Shown: positions 26,801-34,840 of the stretch, in pieces
How positions within the stretch are numbered: position 1 is the stretch's first letter
Layout: the number at the start of each line of letters is the position of its first letter
IMG/VR virus record: IMGVR_UViG_3300043469_000137
Coordinates: 1 to 38,810 of that record
Source of the DNA: a virus
Length of the DNA: 38,810 bases
Reading direction: 5' to 3' (one strand)
Position numbers and translations under genes: made by a program
Notes under the pieces: model-generated
The model's input: only the letters and a program-made list of their open reading frames with translations
The model's database searches: none
What the model was told of the DNA's origin: nothing

Positions 26801-28861
26801 CTAAAAAACTTTGACATTTATGAACCAAAGCAAGTTCCTGCTTATCTTGCCGATAAGGTTGCACTTGTTGAGCGTACTTTCCCATCATTAGAAGCACGTG
26901 CTGCAATCCTTCAAAGAGAAGTAACAGCACAGGAACTTCAAACATGGCTTGCTCCATATGCAGATGAACTCTACGATATTGCGCCAACTAACTTTGCTTA
27001 CGGTGTTGCTGATAGCGGAGTCGGACCTGGCAAGTATGAGGCAATATCAAGTCTTGTAAATAATACAAGTGCTGCAATCTTCCGTAAGATGGCAAGTGCT
27101 GAAAACCCTATTCGTAATGCATACTTTGATAACGTGGCATTAGATGCTATGGCCCGTAAGGCTAGTTATCTTGTTGAGCAAGGAATCGAAATGACTCCTG
27201 CTCGTTGGAACGCATTACGCCAATCCTCTGGTCGTGAAGCAATTCAGGAACTTGAGAAGACAGTATATACTATTCGTCGTCAAAATCGTTTAATGCACAA
27301 TGCTCGCGCAGTCGCTGCATTCCCTACTGCTACAGTAAATGCATTCTACCGATATGGACGTCTTGCTGTAAAGAACCCAGTTCGTGCAACAGGCTTTGCG
27401 TATAACTATGGTCGCGCATTCCAGAACTTTGGAGTGGACGAAAATGGTAATCCAACCGAAGATATTAATGCTATTACTCACATCATTGTTCCTGGAACAA
27501 AGGAAATGGCGTTAGGTTACATGGATGAGGGTCTAGCCCTCAATGCTAAGTCACTTGGCTTTCTTCTTAACCAACCATCTCCGTCTTTTATCTCTGCTCT
27601 TTCAGTTGGTAAGATTATGCAGAAGTTTCCTGGTACAGAAGAAGGCATCAGAGATATCCTTAATATTGGTGGATTAAACCTGTATGATACTTGGTTCCCA
27701 TACGGAGCGCCAACATCTGCAACTAAGGTATTCACGCCACCATATGCTAATGCTCTTTACAATGCTGCAACAGGTAACCCTGGTAAGGCTGACTATTTGG
27801 CTTCATGGAAGTCTGTATACAACTATCACAAGATGTTAGTTGAAATGGGCGTTGAGGATAAGTTCCCAACCGATAAGCAGATTGAAGAAGAGACACGTTC
27901 ATTGTGGGCTAACAAGTTTATCTCTGGCTTTATCTCTGTTGCTGGTGTGCCATACAAGGTTGAAACTAACCCTATGCGTTTGACAACTAATCTTTACTAC
28001 CGTCTTGTAGAGAAGTATAACAAGATGGGCTACAGCACACAGGATGCACGTGATGCTGCTGGTGATGAAATGATTAACACAGTTGGTACTAAGTTCATGC
28101 TTGACCGCGTGACGACTTCTGGTGCTGCTCGTAATGTTAACATTCCTGCAACCTACGAAGGTTACAAGCGTGTCTTTGAAGATAACGATGAACTCGTTGG
28201 GCTACTTGCTGGCATTGAGCCAGGAGAAGTTGGACTTGTCAGTTTGCTTACAGCAGACTTGAGTCGTGACCCATCAGAACAGTCTGCTAACATTCTTGGT
28301 ATCCTCAGCAATCCTGACCTTAAACTTCCTGGAACAAGTAAGCGAATCAATGAATTCAAACTTACTCCTAAAGAAGCAGAAGCAGAGCGTATGAAGAACC
28401 GTACATGGCAACAGTACAACCTTGTGCGTGATGCGCTTGAGGCTAAGATTACTGATGGCAAAACACTTCGTGCTCACCCTGAACTTAAGGTTGCATTAGA
28501 TAAACTTGCTGAAACCACATTCAAAGCACAAAGCCCAGAATGGTATAACGAGTTCCAACTCTCTGCTAGTGGCGATAAGTCTTACAAGTACGCTAAGGCA
28601 TTCCAGGCAATTACAACTAACGAGAAGTTCATGTCCGCCCGTGCTAATAGCCAATTCTGGCAGGATGCTCAGTTGTTCATTAAGGCACGCAATATCTTTA
28701 CAATGTTCTACCAGAGTCTTCCAGATTATGACCCACGCAAGGCAATCATCAAAGATGGTTACAATCAGTGGGTTTCTGAAAATGCAAAGCAGTGGGACCC
28801 TAATCTAGAGACAATGATTAAAAACTATTTTGACAATGATACCCTAAAGGCGGTTAATTAA
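23852..28861 (+). CDS. Giant internal virion or ejection-type protein, 1669 aa
   Basis: The largest gene of the window. The protein is Ala/Lys/Asp-rich and mainly helical, with Gly/Ala segments that could cross or insert into membranes (VVGNAALGAVGKVAGIAAKAGGAKAG near residue 195; SGFISVAGV near 1355), long coiled stretches (about 700-870) and no recognised catalytic motif. Placement between portal and scaffold, with two more helical proteins after it, recalls internal core/ejection proteins of short-tailed phages. A tape-measure role is the alternative, but the usual late position beside tail-tube genes is absent. SD AGGGGGT. Confidence 0.5.
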   Translation: MGAWNDFTSALSSIGAVGKRLTGGGSYLSEDELRREKELHNTVKNALSEVDQAISVIPGAGIAKKVAAKTGDYLLRGAVALNTEVLSPYIFRPLSTVGLLTDTSSPLYKKGEYEEGFQFDDIKAAYNRSAKVSTMQALTKSDLIPGIKPLSSIVLSTGNIDLDQVDLWNDASIQKNYVDNAVGRWFTGIGDFVVGNAALGAVGKVAGIAAKAGGAKAGLYTAKKTIDELEADMNNGILYAKSNGTAGSQTVSGTHMNLLAESKDFGVISDLVGKYSTNGRLVNLVRDASTPDAVKDLILADKGNVAALGRLAATNPDDLFDLSGTAAQLQSKFVQTGKVYIPEGAAVQRLKSAYDAAIAKNPQFVKIREAFFDDNYSPLVGGKAFMPIEPAFAKGAYLKGSETLRNLKSAARFREFDELGDFLEVRLGNKVGGAVTSLVKMTSRQTEYKPLGFVTFSGVRPLDGRIELNAFMNNIKLFKDGNASVEVAPNVFKKVGDVRRDFEEQYMKSIGTDEIATLDKIDEQIGRMLAYKAGIYNEDEIINHIRTFRGNVNRGIDTLKSNGFAIGHDGRRIETNAQTVRQLEESYRFTPWDSIESQMNLATETSKLKVVGVNAGKAAQQVFRDLNRIWTFDVLVRPMYIVKQSIAEPIVSATISQGMDFIWKDVVGITDRAFRNLGNTVAYGIKKNFNRKEWKAVNNAVKDKQAAYLKASAIKDMLQVEVEDLLKGGASPAVKASALTAARKELQSAGALMDNIELDLRSAMVPLGMKEAIPSLTTLERRLAFIEAKPNTITKAKSAEIAKAKASIDNYKDIIRKMAINKNVIKNADNALEDAYKTVDNILNELKPALKAQADVWAKPAAFKKRYYAKENQTRVVNGELVSIDSFVTGTNNFSAAMRAEISNARTADLNFLGELSVGTRQGIIQRKVPTTAVGVADPLYFGELAHVANRIIRQDPLMDLILAGTPMAELKRWAASQQGISYLKNFDIYEPKQVPAYLADKVALVERTFPSLEARAAILQREVTAQELQTWLAPYADELYDIAPTNFAYGVADSGVGPGKYEAISSLVNNTSAAIFRKMASAENPIRNAYFDNVALDAMARKASYLVEQGIEMTPARWNALRQSSGREAIQELEKTVYTIRRQNRLMHNARAVAAFPTATVNAFYRYGRLAVKNPVRATGFAYNYGRAFQNFGVDENGNPTEDINAITHIIVPGTKEMALGYMDEGLALNAKSLGFLLNQPSPSFISALSVGKIMQKFPGTEEGIRDILNIGGLNLYDTWFPYGAPTSATKVFTPPYANALYNAATGNPGKADYLASWKSVYNYHKMLVEMGVEDKFPTDKQIEEETRSLWANKFISGFISVAGVPYKVETNPMRLTTNLYYRLVEKYNKMGYSTQDARDAAGDEMINTVGTKFMLDRVTTSGAARNVNIPATYEGYKRVFEDNDELVGLLAGIEPGEVGLVSLLTADLSRDPSEQSANILGILSNPDLKLPGTSKRINEFKLTPKEAEAERMKNRTWQQYNLVRDALEAKITDGKTLRAHPELKVALDKLAETTFKAQSPEWYNEFQLSASGDKSYKYAKAFQAITTNEKFMSARANSQFWQDAQLFIKARNIFTMFYQSLPDYDPRKAIIKDGYNQWVSENAKQWDPNLETMIKNYFDNDTLKAVN

Positions 28862-28862
28862 T

Positions 28863-29789
28863 ATGGCTGAGAAACCTAAGACACCTGCCACAGATTCACA
28901 AGATGCTGCTATCCTAGCAGGTATTGCCCCATTTCTTGAAAGCCTTATGGCTACATCATCAGGTGGACCAACCGATACTAGTACAACAACGAGCACTTCT
29001 TCTGTAACTAAACTTACTACAGCAACAGCAAAAGCGCTTATGACTCAGGCAGCGCAAGAGGCTGGTTATACTGGCAAGTTCTCAAATGCAGATGTACAGG
29101 CATTTATCAAGGACTTCAATGCTAAGCAAAATGCTCAGATTGAAAAAGTAGTTCAAATATCTCGCGATAGAATTACTCCTGGTGCTACACCAGAAGCACA
29201 GAAGAAGATTATGCAAGAAGTTGCCCGTCAAGAGTATCCTTCTTTCTTTAAGCCAGCAGAGTTTGCAAAAGACTTTATATGGTCAAAGATTGACTTCAAA
29301 AATGAAGGCTCTCTTGGTGCTAAATCTTTAGCATCTTTAGCAAGTGTACGTGCTGTTGTCGATGCATTCCAATTGCTTGGCGTATCTGATGCTGATGCAA
29401 AGATTGCTGCAAAGCAGATTGCAATGGGCAAGAAAACTCTTGAAGAATACACGGTTGAACTACAGCAAATTGCAAAAAAGGAATATCCTAATCTTGCAGA
29501 CCGATTTGCTAAGGACCCAACTCTTACAACTTATGATATTGCATCTCCAATCATCAACATGCTTGCAAAGACATGGCAAGTGGATGCTAAGACTATTGGC
29601 TTGAATAATCCTTATGTTACACAATGGCTACGCCCTGGTGGAGCAGATGGAAAAGCAGAGCAACCATCATATCATGACATGCTTATGAAAGCAAAAAATG
29701 ACCCTAAGTATGATGCCACAACAGAAGCAATTGAAAATGCACGTGGAGCGGCAACGTCTCTTTCTAGCATGTTAGGATTTGGAGTATAA
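28863..29789 (+). CDS. Putative internal virion protein, 308 aa
   Basis: Thr/Ser-rich N-terminal stretch (SSGGPTDTSTTTSTSSVTKL, residues about 35-54), then an Ala/Lys-rich helical body (KALMTQAAQEAGYTGKFSNADVQAFIKDFN, then ARQEYPSFFKPAEFAKDFIWSK). The pattern TGKFSNADVQAFI resembles peptidoglycan- or lipid-contacting ejection proteins only loosely. Its stop overlaps the next ATG (TAATGG) and it follows the giant gene by one base, so the three genes form a unit. Confidence 0.5.
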   Translation: MAEKPKTPATDSQDAAILAGIAPFLESLMATSSGGPTDTSTTTSTSSVTKLTTATAKALMTQAAQEAGYTGKFSNADVQAFIKDFNAKQNAQIEKVVQISRDRITPGATPEAQKKIMQEVARQEYPSFFKPAEFAKDFIWSKIDFKNEGSLGAKSLASLASVRAVVDAFQLLGVSDADAKIAAKQIAMGKKTLEEYTVELQQIAKKEYPNLADRFAKDPTLTTYDIASPIINMLAKTWQVDAKTIGLNNPYVTQWLRPGGADGKAEQPSYHDMLMKAKNDPKYDATTEAIENARGAATSLSSMLGFGV

Positions 29790-31252
29790 TGGCTGGCCCA
29801 TATGATAGAGATTCAGCGGCTCCTGTTAAGGCGCCAATAACTGAGCAAGCAAAAACAGCAGGCAAAGCAGCGGCAGTAGTATCAGGAAAAGCACAGGCTA
29901 AGACTCAGGCTGAATATACTAAAACTCTTGCAAAGACAAAAAGTACAATTGATGGCGATATTGCTAACGCAAAGAAAACTCTTCAATTAGCAAACAAAAA
30001 AGGAACAGCAGACCAAAAGGCTGCAGCAAAAGATTTCTATGATACTCTTGTTGGCTTAAAGCCGCTACTTGATAAACTAGGACCAGACGCATCTAATATC
30101 TATAAAGGTGATTTGTCTGCCCTCAATGGGGGCACTGGCGGTACTGGTGGCGGTGGCATGGGTGGCGGTATGGGTGGCGCTGCAACAGGCGGCAAAGGTG
30201 CTTACAGTTTATCACAAATCCGTGCATACATGGATGCCAATGGTGGAGATTTTCCTCCTGACTTAAATACAATTGCATCTGGCATTACTGCTGCAGACCT
30301 AACCAATTTAATGAGCGATTACCGTTCTGGTCGTCCTACTGATGATAAAAGCGAAACTATTACAAAAGAAGATACAACCCGTACTCTGGGCAAAGATGTA
30401 TTCAAGAGTACACTTGCTCTCATGCTTGGTTCTACTGAGGCTGCCAAGCCTTGGGTTAATGAAATCTATGGAATTGCATCTGGCTTCTACAAGAGCGGTT
30501 CTACAATTGAAGAAGCACTTAACTTTAGTATTTATGAAGCGAAGAATAAAGGTCTAGCACCAGAGTTCACTAAGCGCTTTCAGGGTGTATTTGATTTGCA
30601 AGCACGCCTACAAGGTGGCGAAGCAATCGAAGTACCAACTATTGCACAGTTTATTAAAGCAGAATCAGATATGGGAACTACCCTTCGTGAAGCAGGTCTT
30701 GGTGACCTTGCTACACAGGAATTCCTTGGTTCAGTTATTGGTAAGGGTAAGTCAGTACTTGAAGTTGGTAATCTAATCTCCCAAACATTCTCAACTATTG
30801 ACAATGCACCTGCTGCCCTTAAGACTACATTGAGTACTTACTTCCCAAGTGTAGATAGAGTATCTCTTGCCAAGGCACTCCTAACTGGAGAAGCAGGCGC
30901 TGCTGAACTTGACAAGAAGGTCAAGGCTATTAGCGTACTATCTGCTGCTGGCTCACAAGGTATCACTGTTGACCTAGCAACTGCTGGTGATATTGCTGCT
31001 CGCGGTTTTGATTATGAAAAGTCATTAACTGGCTTTGGTCAAGTTAAAGACCTACAACGTGCTGACACATTAGCCCGATTTGAGGGTGGAACATTTAACC
31101 AACAGCAATCACAGAAGTATGTTTTTGAACAGAACCAAGCAGAGAAAGAAAGACTTCGTAGGTTGTCATCAACTGAGGAAGCACGCTTTGCTGGAAGTTC
31201 TGGATTAGCAGCAAGTGCATTAAGAGGAAGAACCGCTAGAGGCGAAATCTAG
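29789..31252 (+). CDS. Putative internal virion protein, 487 aa
   Basis: Basic Ala/Lys helix at the start (residues 1-90, with KTQAEYTKTLAKTKSTIDGDIANAKKTL), a Gly-rich hinge with GGTGGTGGGGMGGGMGG near 113-130, then a long helical domain with NLTMSDYR-like and SGFYKSGSTIEEALNFSIYEAKNKG. The C-terminus ends basic (ALRGRTARGEI). Third member of the block after the giant protein. Function inferred only from place and composition. Confidence 0.5.
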   Translation: MAGPYDRDSAAPVKAPITEQAKTAGKAAAVVSGKAQAKTQAEYTKTLAKTKSTIDGDIANAKKTLQLANKKGTADQKAAAKDFYDTLVGLKPLLDKLGPDASNIYKGDLSALNGGTGGTGGGGMGGGMGGAATGGKGAYSLSQIRAYMDANGGDFPPDLNTIASGITAADLTNLMSDYRSGRPTDDKSETITKEDTTRTLGKDVFKSTLALMLGSTEAAKPWVNEIYGIASGFYKSGSTIEEALNFSIYEAKNKGLAPEFTKRFQGVFDLQARLQGGEAIEVPTIAQFIKAESDMGTTLREAGLGDLATQEFLGSVIGKGKSVLEVGNLISQTFSTIDNAPAALKTTLSTYFPSVDRVSLAKALLTGEAGAAELDKKVKAISVLSAAGSQGITVDLATAGDIAARGFDYEKSLTGFGQVKDLQRADTLARFEGGTFNQQQSQKYVFEQNQAEKERLRRLSSTEEARFAGSSGLAASALRGRTARGEI

Positions 31253-31374
31253 CAATAGAATCCTGACGGACCCACCAGCCCCGTTCAGCGTAATAGACTG
31301 GTAGCAAGAGCCAAATTATTCCCCCGAATAAACCTTGAGGCTTGCGAACTACAACGAATAGAAGGGTGGTTGCT
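31253..31374 (+). other. Gap before the scaffold gene with an open frame that lacks a start codon
   Basis: A 39-codon open frame (31261-31378, from the codon after TAG) reads NPDGPTSPVQRNRLVARAKL and ends GWLL, with its TGA overlapping the scaffold ATG (ATGA). It has no ATG or GTG. The stretch is more GC-rich than its neighbours (CCTGACGGACCCACCAGCC). It may be a relic, an unusual-start gene or a structured leader. Confidence 0.35.
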
Positions 31375-31845
31375 ATGAGCAACAACTACTGGGATGAAGA
31401 CGAAGACGACCTAGATACCGAAATGGATACACCAATGGACGGAAGCGACTTACTTAAAAAGTTGCGTAAAGCCAAGCGTGCAGACGAAAAGCGTATCAAA
31501 GAACTCACTGAGCAACTTGAGGGATTATCCAAGGGGCAGCGTGAGCGTATCGTGAAAGACGTCCTAGAAAAACAGGGTGTAAATCCTAAAGCAGCACGAC
31601 TAGCATTAAAAGATTTGGATGAAGTTACCGAAGAGACAGTGAATAACTGGCTTGAAGATAATGGAGACCTCTTTGGCTATACTGCTGATAAGGAAGTACC
31701 AGGCAATGAAGAACGAGAGGCTTTACGCCGACAAGATTCATCAGTGCAGGGTGCTAACGCACCCGACAGAGGACAAGATTTAGAGTTGCGTATCGCTAAT
31801 GCGAAATCCGAAGAGGAACTACGCGCTATCTTGAACTCACAATAA
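31375..31845 (+). CDS. Scaffold protein, 156 aa
   Basis: Start at ATG 31375 (MSNNYWDEDEDDLDTEMDTP) with GAAGGG upstream; a longer frame from 31342 is basic and unlikely. The acidic N-terminus, a Lys/Glu coiled coil (LLKKLRKAKRADEKRIKELTEQLEGL, residues 22-48) and a small C-terminal helix (LELRIANAKSEEELRAILNSQ), directly upstream of the capsid gene, are typical of capsid scaffolds that shape the procapsid and leave before packaging. Confidence 0.7.
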   Translation: MSNNYWDEDEDDLDTEMDTPMDGSDLLKKLRKAKRADEKRIKELTEQLEGLSKGQRERIVKDVLEKQGVNPKAARLALKDLDEVTEETVNNWLEDNGDLFGYTADKEVPGNEEREALRRQDSSVQGANAPDRGQDLELRIANAKSEEELRAILNSQ

Positions 31846-31879
31846 TCATAGTTTAACTAACTCACCTTGGAGGTGAACA

Positions 31880-32833
31880 ATGGCTACTGCATATACATCT
31901 ACCGACTCAGCATCTCTGGGCGGTACAATTGGTAGTGCTGGTCTTGTACAGAAAGCATACGACCGAATGATTGAATTCGCGTTGCGTGACGAACCCCTAA
32001 TTCGTTCTGTAGCAGACAAGCGCCCAACAGACCAAACCATTCCTGGCTCAGTTGTAGTAATGCAACTACACCCAGAAATGACAAAGGTTACTTCTGCTCT
32101 TTCAGAGACAGTTGACCCAGATGGTGTTACACTCGCAACACCAACAACAGTTACAATTACTCTTCAAGAGTTCGGTAACTCAACAACCAACACACGCGCT
32201 CTTAAGATTTTCTCTTACGTCGGCGTAGACGATGACATCGTTAACTTGATGGCTGTTAACCAAGCAGATTCAATCGACGAGATTGCAATGACTACACTTC
32301 GCGGTGGAACCAACGTAATCTACTCAGGTTCAACTGCAACATCAACAGCAACAGTTACTGCTGCTGCAACACTTTCTTCTGCTAACATCCGCAAGGCTGT
32401 TGCGAAGTTGCGTGCTAACAAGGCTAAGGGCCGCAAGGGCGCTATGTACTGGGCTGGAATCCACCCAGAAGTTGCTCACGACCTAATGGCTGAAACAGGT
32501 TCAGCAGGATGGCTATTGCCAAACCAGTACGGTGCTTCACAGGACCGCATTTGGGCTTCTGAAATCGGTTCATATGCTGGTGCATTCTTTGTTGAATCAC
32601 CACGTCTTTACAAGGCAACTGATGGTGCTTCATCTGCAAAGGTGTACCGCACAATCATCGCTGGTAAGCAAGCACTTGCTGAGGCTGTAGGCGAAGAGCC
32701 ACACACAGTTCTTGGTAACGTAACAGACCGCTTGAAGCGTTTCCAACCAATCGGTTGGTACGGCGTACTAGGCTTCGCACGTTATCGTGAAGATGCCCTA
32801 TACCGCATCGAGTCTGGTTCATCAATCGCATAA
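31880..32833 (+). CDS. Major capsid protein, N4-gp56-like, 317 aa
   Basis: MATAYTSTDSASLGGTIGSA, then AYDRMIEFALRDEPLIRSVADKRPTDQTIPGSVVVMQLHPEM, TTVTITLQEFGNSTTNTRALKIFS and, near the end, GWYGVLGFARYREDALYRIESGS. This is the order seen in N4 gp56-type capsid proteins with the HK97 fold. SD TTGGAGGTG is strong. Codons look more uniform than in other genes (for example frequent GGT, GCT and AAC), in line with high expression. A stable hairpin follows the stop. Confidence 0.85.
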   Translation: MATAYTSTDSASLGGTIGSAGLVQKAYDRMIEFALRDEPLIRSVADKRPTDQTIPGSVVVMQLHPEMTKVTSALSETVDPDGVTLATPTTVTITLQEFGNSTTNTRALKIFSYVGVDDDIVNLMAVNQADSIDEIAMTTLRGGTNVIYSGSTATSTATVTAAATLSSANIRKAVAKLRANKAKGRKGAMYWAGIHPEVAHDLMAETGSAGWLLPNQYGASQDRIWASEIGSYAGAFFVESPRLYKATDGASSAKVYRTIIAGKQALAEAVGEEPHTVLGNVTDRLKRFQPIGWYGVLGFARYREDALYRIESGSSIA

Positions 32834-32843
32834 TTGATTGACG

Positions 32844-32875
32844 GCTGAGCAGGGGGCACGTGTTTCCTGCTTAGC
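32844..32875 (+). other. Hairpin after the capsid gene
   Basis: GCTGAGCAGG (32844-32853) pairs with CCTGCTTAGC (32866-32875) as a 10-bp stem with one G-T pair and a 12-base loop. No T run follows, so it is more likely an mRNA-end protector or processing site that raises capsid mRNA than a terminator. Confidence 0.6.
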
Positions 32876-32897
32876 AGTAAGTCCATTAAGGAGACTA

Positions 32898-33170
32898 ATG
32901 ACTACATATATCTTTACACCACCTACGGTGGAAGAAGGACCAACGAGTACTAATCATCGTCTCTTTCAATTCTTTAGATTAAAGCGCGGTATCTCAATTG
33001 GCAAGAAAGATGGTTCCTACTTCCAAAACAGATATCCAGCACAGGATGATATTGACACCTATAGTGAATTCTATCATGGTGGTCATGAGCACAGCGTTAG
33101 CGAGGCGACTAAAACGGCACTGATTGCCGCTAACGTTGGTGTGACGGAGAGTAACTTTACAGTAGAGTAG
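32898..33170 (+). CDS. Small virion-module protein, 90 aa
   Basis: ATG 32898 with the perfect SD AAGGAG gives MTTYIFTPPTVEEGPTSTNH, then RLFQFFRLKRGISIGKKDGSYFQNRYPAQDDID and HGGHEHSVSEATKTAL. This plan (TYxFTPPTVEEGP start, YPxQDDID centre, GGHEH) recurs in small proteins after the capsid gene of actinophages. Role unknown; a capsid decoration or connector part is possible. A longer frame to 32838 runs through the hairpin. Confidence 0.65.
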   Translation: MTTYIFTPPTVEEGPTSTNHRLFQFFRLKRGISIGKKDGSYFQNRYPAQDDIDTYSEFYHGGHEHSVSEATKTALIAANVGVTESNFTVE

Positions 33171-33176
33171 GGACAA

Positions 33177-33632
33177 ATGGACTGCAATCATATTAGCAAG
33201 GTTGTTGAGTGGGGCTATAAACTACTAGATGGGGATATGAAATCCTACGTCTCAGTATTTGGATGCACTAAGTGTGACGCCACATCCGATGATAAGCCAC
33301 TATACGAAGAAGCAGAAGATATTTTTATAGACCATAGCAAGTGCAATATTGACCCTTGCTTTGGTTGTAAGGCTAAGAGTTTACAACTTAACGCTGGAGA
33401 TGCCACTAGAGACATCCCTGATAAGAAGTGGCGACATAAGTTGGATAACTATAAGAAGGCAAGAGAAAATGGTATTCAACCTGGTGGGACTTCGGAAGCA
33501 CATGTTGAAGCGGCATATCAAGCATCAGAGAATCTAGGCAAAGCCTATAACGCTGAGACTATGCCAAAAGCACACAAGATAAACAAACGAGTAGCCGAAG
33601 TAGTGAATACAGGAGTACTAAATGCAAAATAA
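33177..33632 (+). CDS. Cysteine-rich zinc-binding protein, 151 aa
   Basis: Starts MDCNHISKVVEWGYKLLDGD and shows CNH, then FGCTKCDATS, then HSKCNIDPCFGCKAKSL: two metal sites in the first 70 residues. The C-terminal half is helical and charged (KARENGIQPGGTSEAHVEAAYQASENLGKAYN). Relatives occur in the late operons of actinophages; the role is unknown. The stop overlaps the next start. Confidence 0.6.
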   Translation: MDCNHISKVVEWGYKLLDGDMKSYVSVFGCTKCDATSDDKPLYEEAEDIFIDHSKCNIDPCFGCKAKSLQLNAGDATRDIPDKKWRHKLDNYKKARENGIQPGGTSEAHVEAAYQASENLGKAYNAETMPKAHKINKRVAEVVNTGVLNAK

Positions 33633-33906
33633 TTCAAAGAGTCGCACAGCGGACCACGATAACTCTTTCATCACGAAACTGTATCGCCCCGTTGACCGTT
33701 ATGTAAAGAATTTAGTTAAAGAAGTAAGTGACGTTCCAAAAGAGTATCGTCGTGACTTAGGTCTCACGGTAGAATATAAGAGTGCTGGTCCAGCACGACG
33801 TGCTCAAATCAAACGTCAATTCGCAGAACAAGAAGGCCGACCAAATCAAGTTAAAGAAGCACTTGGAGCAATCGTAGGACGCTCCCCTAAGAAGAAGGTT
33901 AAGTAA
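33622..33906 (+). CDS. Basic small virion-module protein, 94 aa
   Basis: MQNNSKSRTADHDNSFITKL, then a helical, Arg/Lys-rich body (KEYRRDLGLTVEYKSAGPARRAQIKRQFAEQEGRP) with a KKKVK end. ATG lies inside the end of the previous gene, so translation is coupled. Part of a set of four basic proteins in a row that probably enter the virion with DNA. Confidence 0.55.
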   Translation: MQNNSKSRTADHDNSFITKLYRPVDRYVKNLVKEVSDVPKEYRRDLGLTVEYKSAGPARRAQIKRQFAEQEGRPNQVKEALGAIVGRSPKKKVK

Positions 33907-33908
33907 TC

Positions 33909-34709
33909 ATGGTACAAAAAATGGCTAAAGGAAAATATCCAAAGGGTGGCGGAAAAGGTCTATCTGGAGATGCTCTTGTCGGTAAAGTAAGTCAGAAGAC
34001 TATTGATGACATTAAGCGTCTAGGAATGACGGAAGCACTCAAGTTGGCTGGTAAGAACGGCAAAACTGCTGGTGGTCAAGCCCGTGAGTTCCAAGAAGGT
34101 GTACGCCGTATGTACGGAGCACGTCGTCTTGCAGAGGCTAAAGCAAAGTACGCTCCAAAAGTATCTGGTGGAAAGAGTCCAGTACAATCAGGAACGTACC
34201 TCAAGCCTTCTAATGCAAAGCCTAAAGGTCCTGCTCCTAAAAAGAAGGATAATAACCTTGGTGCTAAGATTGCAGGCGGAGCCGCTGCTGCGGGTCTACT
34301 AATTGCATCACGTGGCAAGGCTACAGGAGCAGTTGCTAAACTTGCTCCAGGACTTGCTAAGTCTAGCGTTGGTAAGGTTTTATTTGGTACAGGTAAGGCT
34401 CCAGTATTCAAGAACCCAATCGTTGACAAGGCTACCGCTGGAGTTAAAGCAGGCGCTAAGCAACCTAAGGTTCCAGGAACACGCATGGAATATGCTGCTA
34501 AGTTAGCACAAGATAAGGCTTCTAAAGAATTAACAGCCCTTGCTGCCAAGAAGAAGGCTGCTGCTGCAGCCGCTGCTAAGGCTGCTGCTAAGGCACCTGC
34601 AAAGGCTCCTGTGAAGTCAACAATGTCAACCAAGAAGAAAATTGGTCTTACTGGCGCTGGTGGAACAGGCTCTATGGGACTATCTGGCGATTCAAGAAAG
34701 AAGCGATAA
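33909..34709 (+). CDS. Histone-like Ala/Lys-rich virion protein, 266 aa
   Basis: Gly/Lys-rich start (KMAKGKYPKGGGKGLSGDAL), a short helical domain (residues about 30-75, IDDIKRLGMTEALKLAGKNGKTAGGQAREFQEGVRRMYG), a Pro/Lys linker, a hydrophobic GAKIAGGAAAAGLLIASRG (about 118-136) that might insert into membrane, and an Ala/Lys run (ALAAKKKAAAAAAAKAAAKAPAKAPVK) like H1 tails. Either a DNA-binding internal protein or an ejection protein. ATG 33921 is an alternative start. The antisense open frame here is a composition artefact. Confidence 0.55.
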   Translation: MVQKMAKGKYPKGGGKGLSGDALVGKVSQKTIDDIKRLGMTEALKLAGKNGKTAGGQAREFQEGVRRMYGARRLAEAKAKYAPKVSGGKSPVQSGTYLKPSNAKPKGPAPKKKDNNLGAKIAGGAAAAGLLIASRGKATGAVAKLAPGLAKSSVGKVLFGTGKAPVFKNPIVDKATAGVKAGAKQPKVPGTRMEYAAKLAQDKASKELTALAAKKKAAAAAAAKAAAKAPAKAPVKSTMSTKKKIGLTGAGGTGSMGLSGDSRKKR

Positions 34710-34711
34710 TT

Positions 34712-34840
34712 ATGCCAAAAGTTGGAATGAAGGAATTTCCATACACAGCAAAAGGTATGGCAATGGCTAACATGCAAGCAAAGAAAACTGGCAAAAAAGT
34801 TGTTAAGAAGTCTATAAAGAAAATGGGCAAGAAGAAGTAA
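34712..34840 (+). CDS. Basic peptide, 42 aa
   Basis: MPKVGMKEFPYTAKGMAMAN, then a run of Lys and Gly (KKTGKKVVKKSIKKMGKKK). It lies two bases after the histone-like gene and abuts the next ATG. Peptides with the start MPKVG..FPYT.KGM and a Lys-rich tail occur beside capsid genes in many marine and freshwater phages. Role unknown; DNA condensation or ejection is likely from the charge. Confidence 0.65.
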   Translation: MPKVGMKEFPYTAKGMAMANMQAKKTGKKVVKKSIKKMGKKK

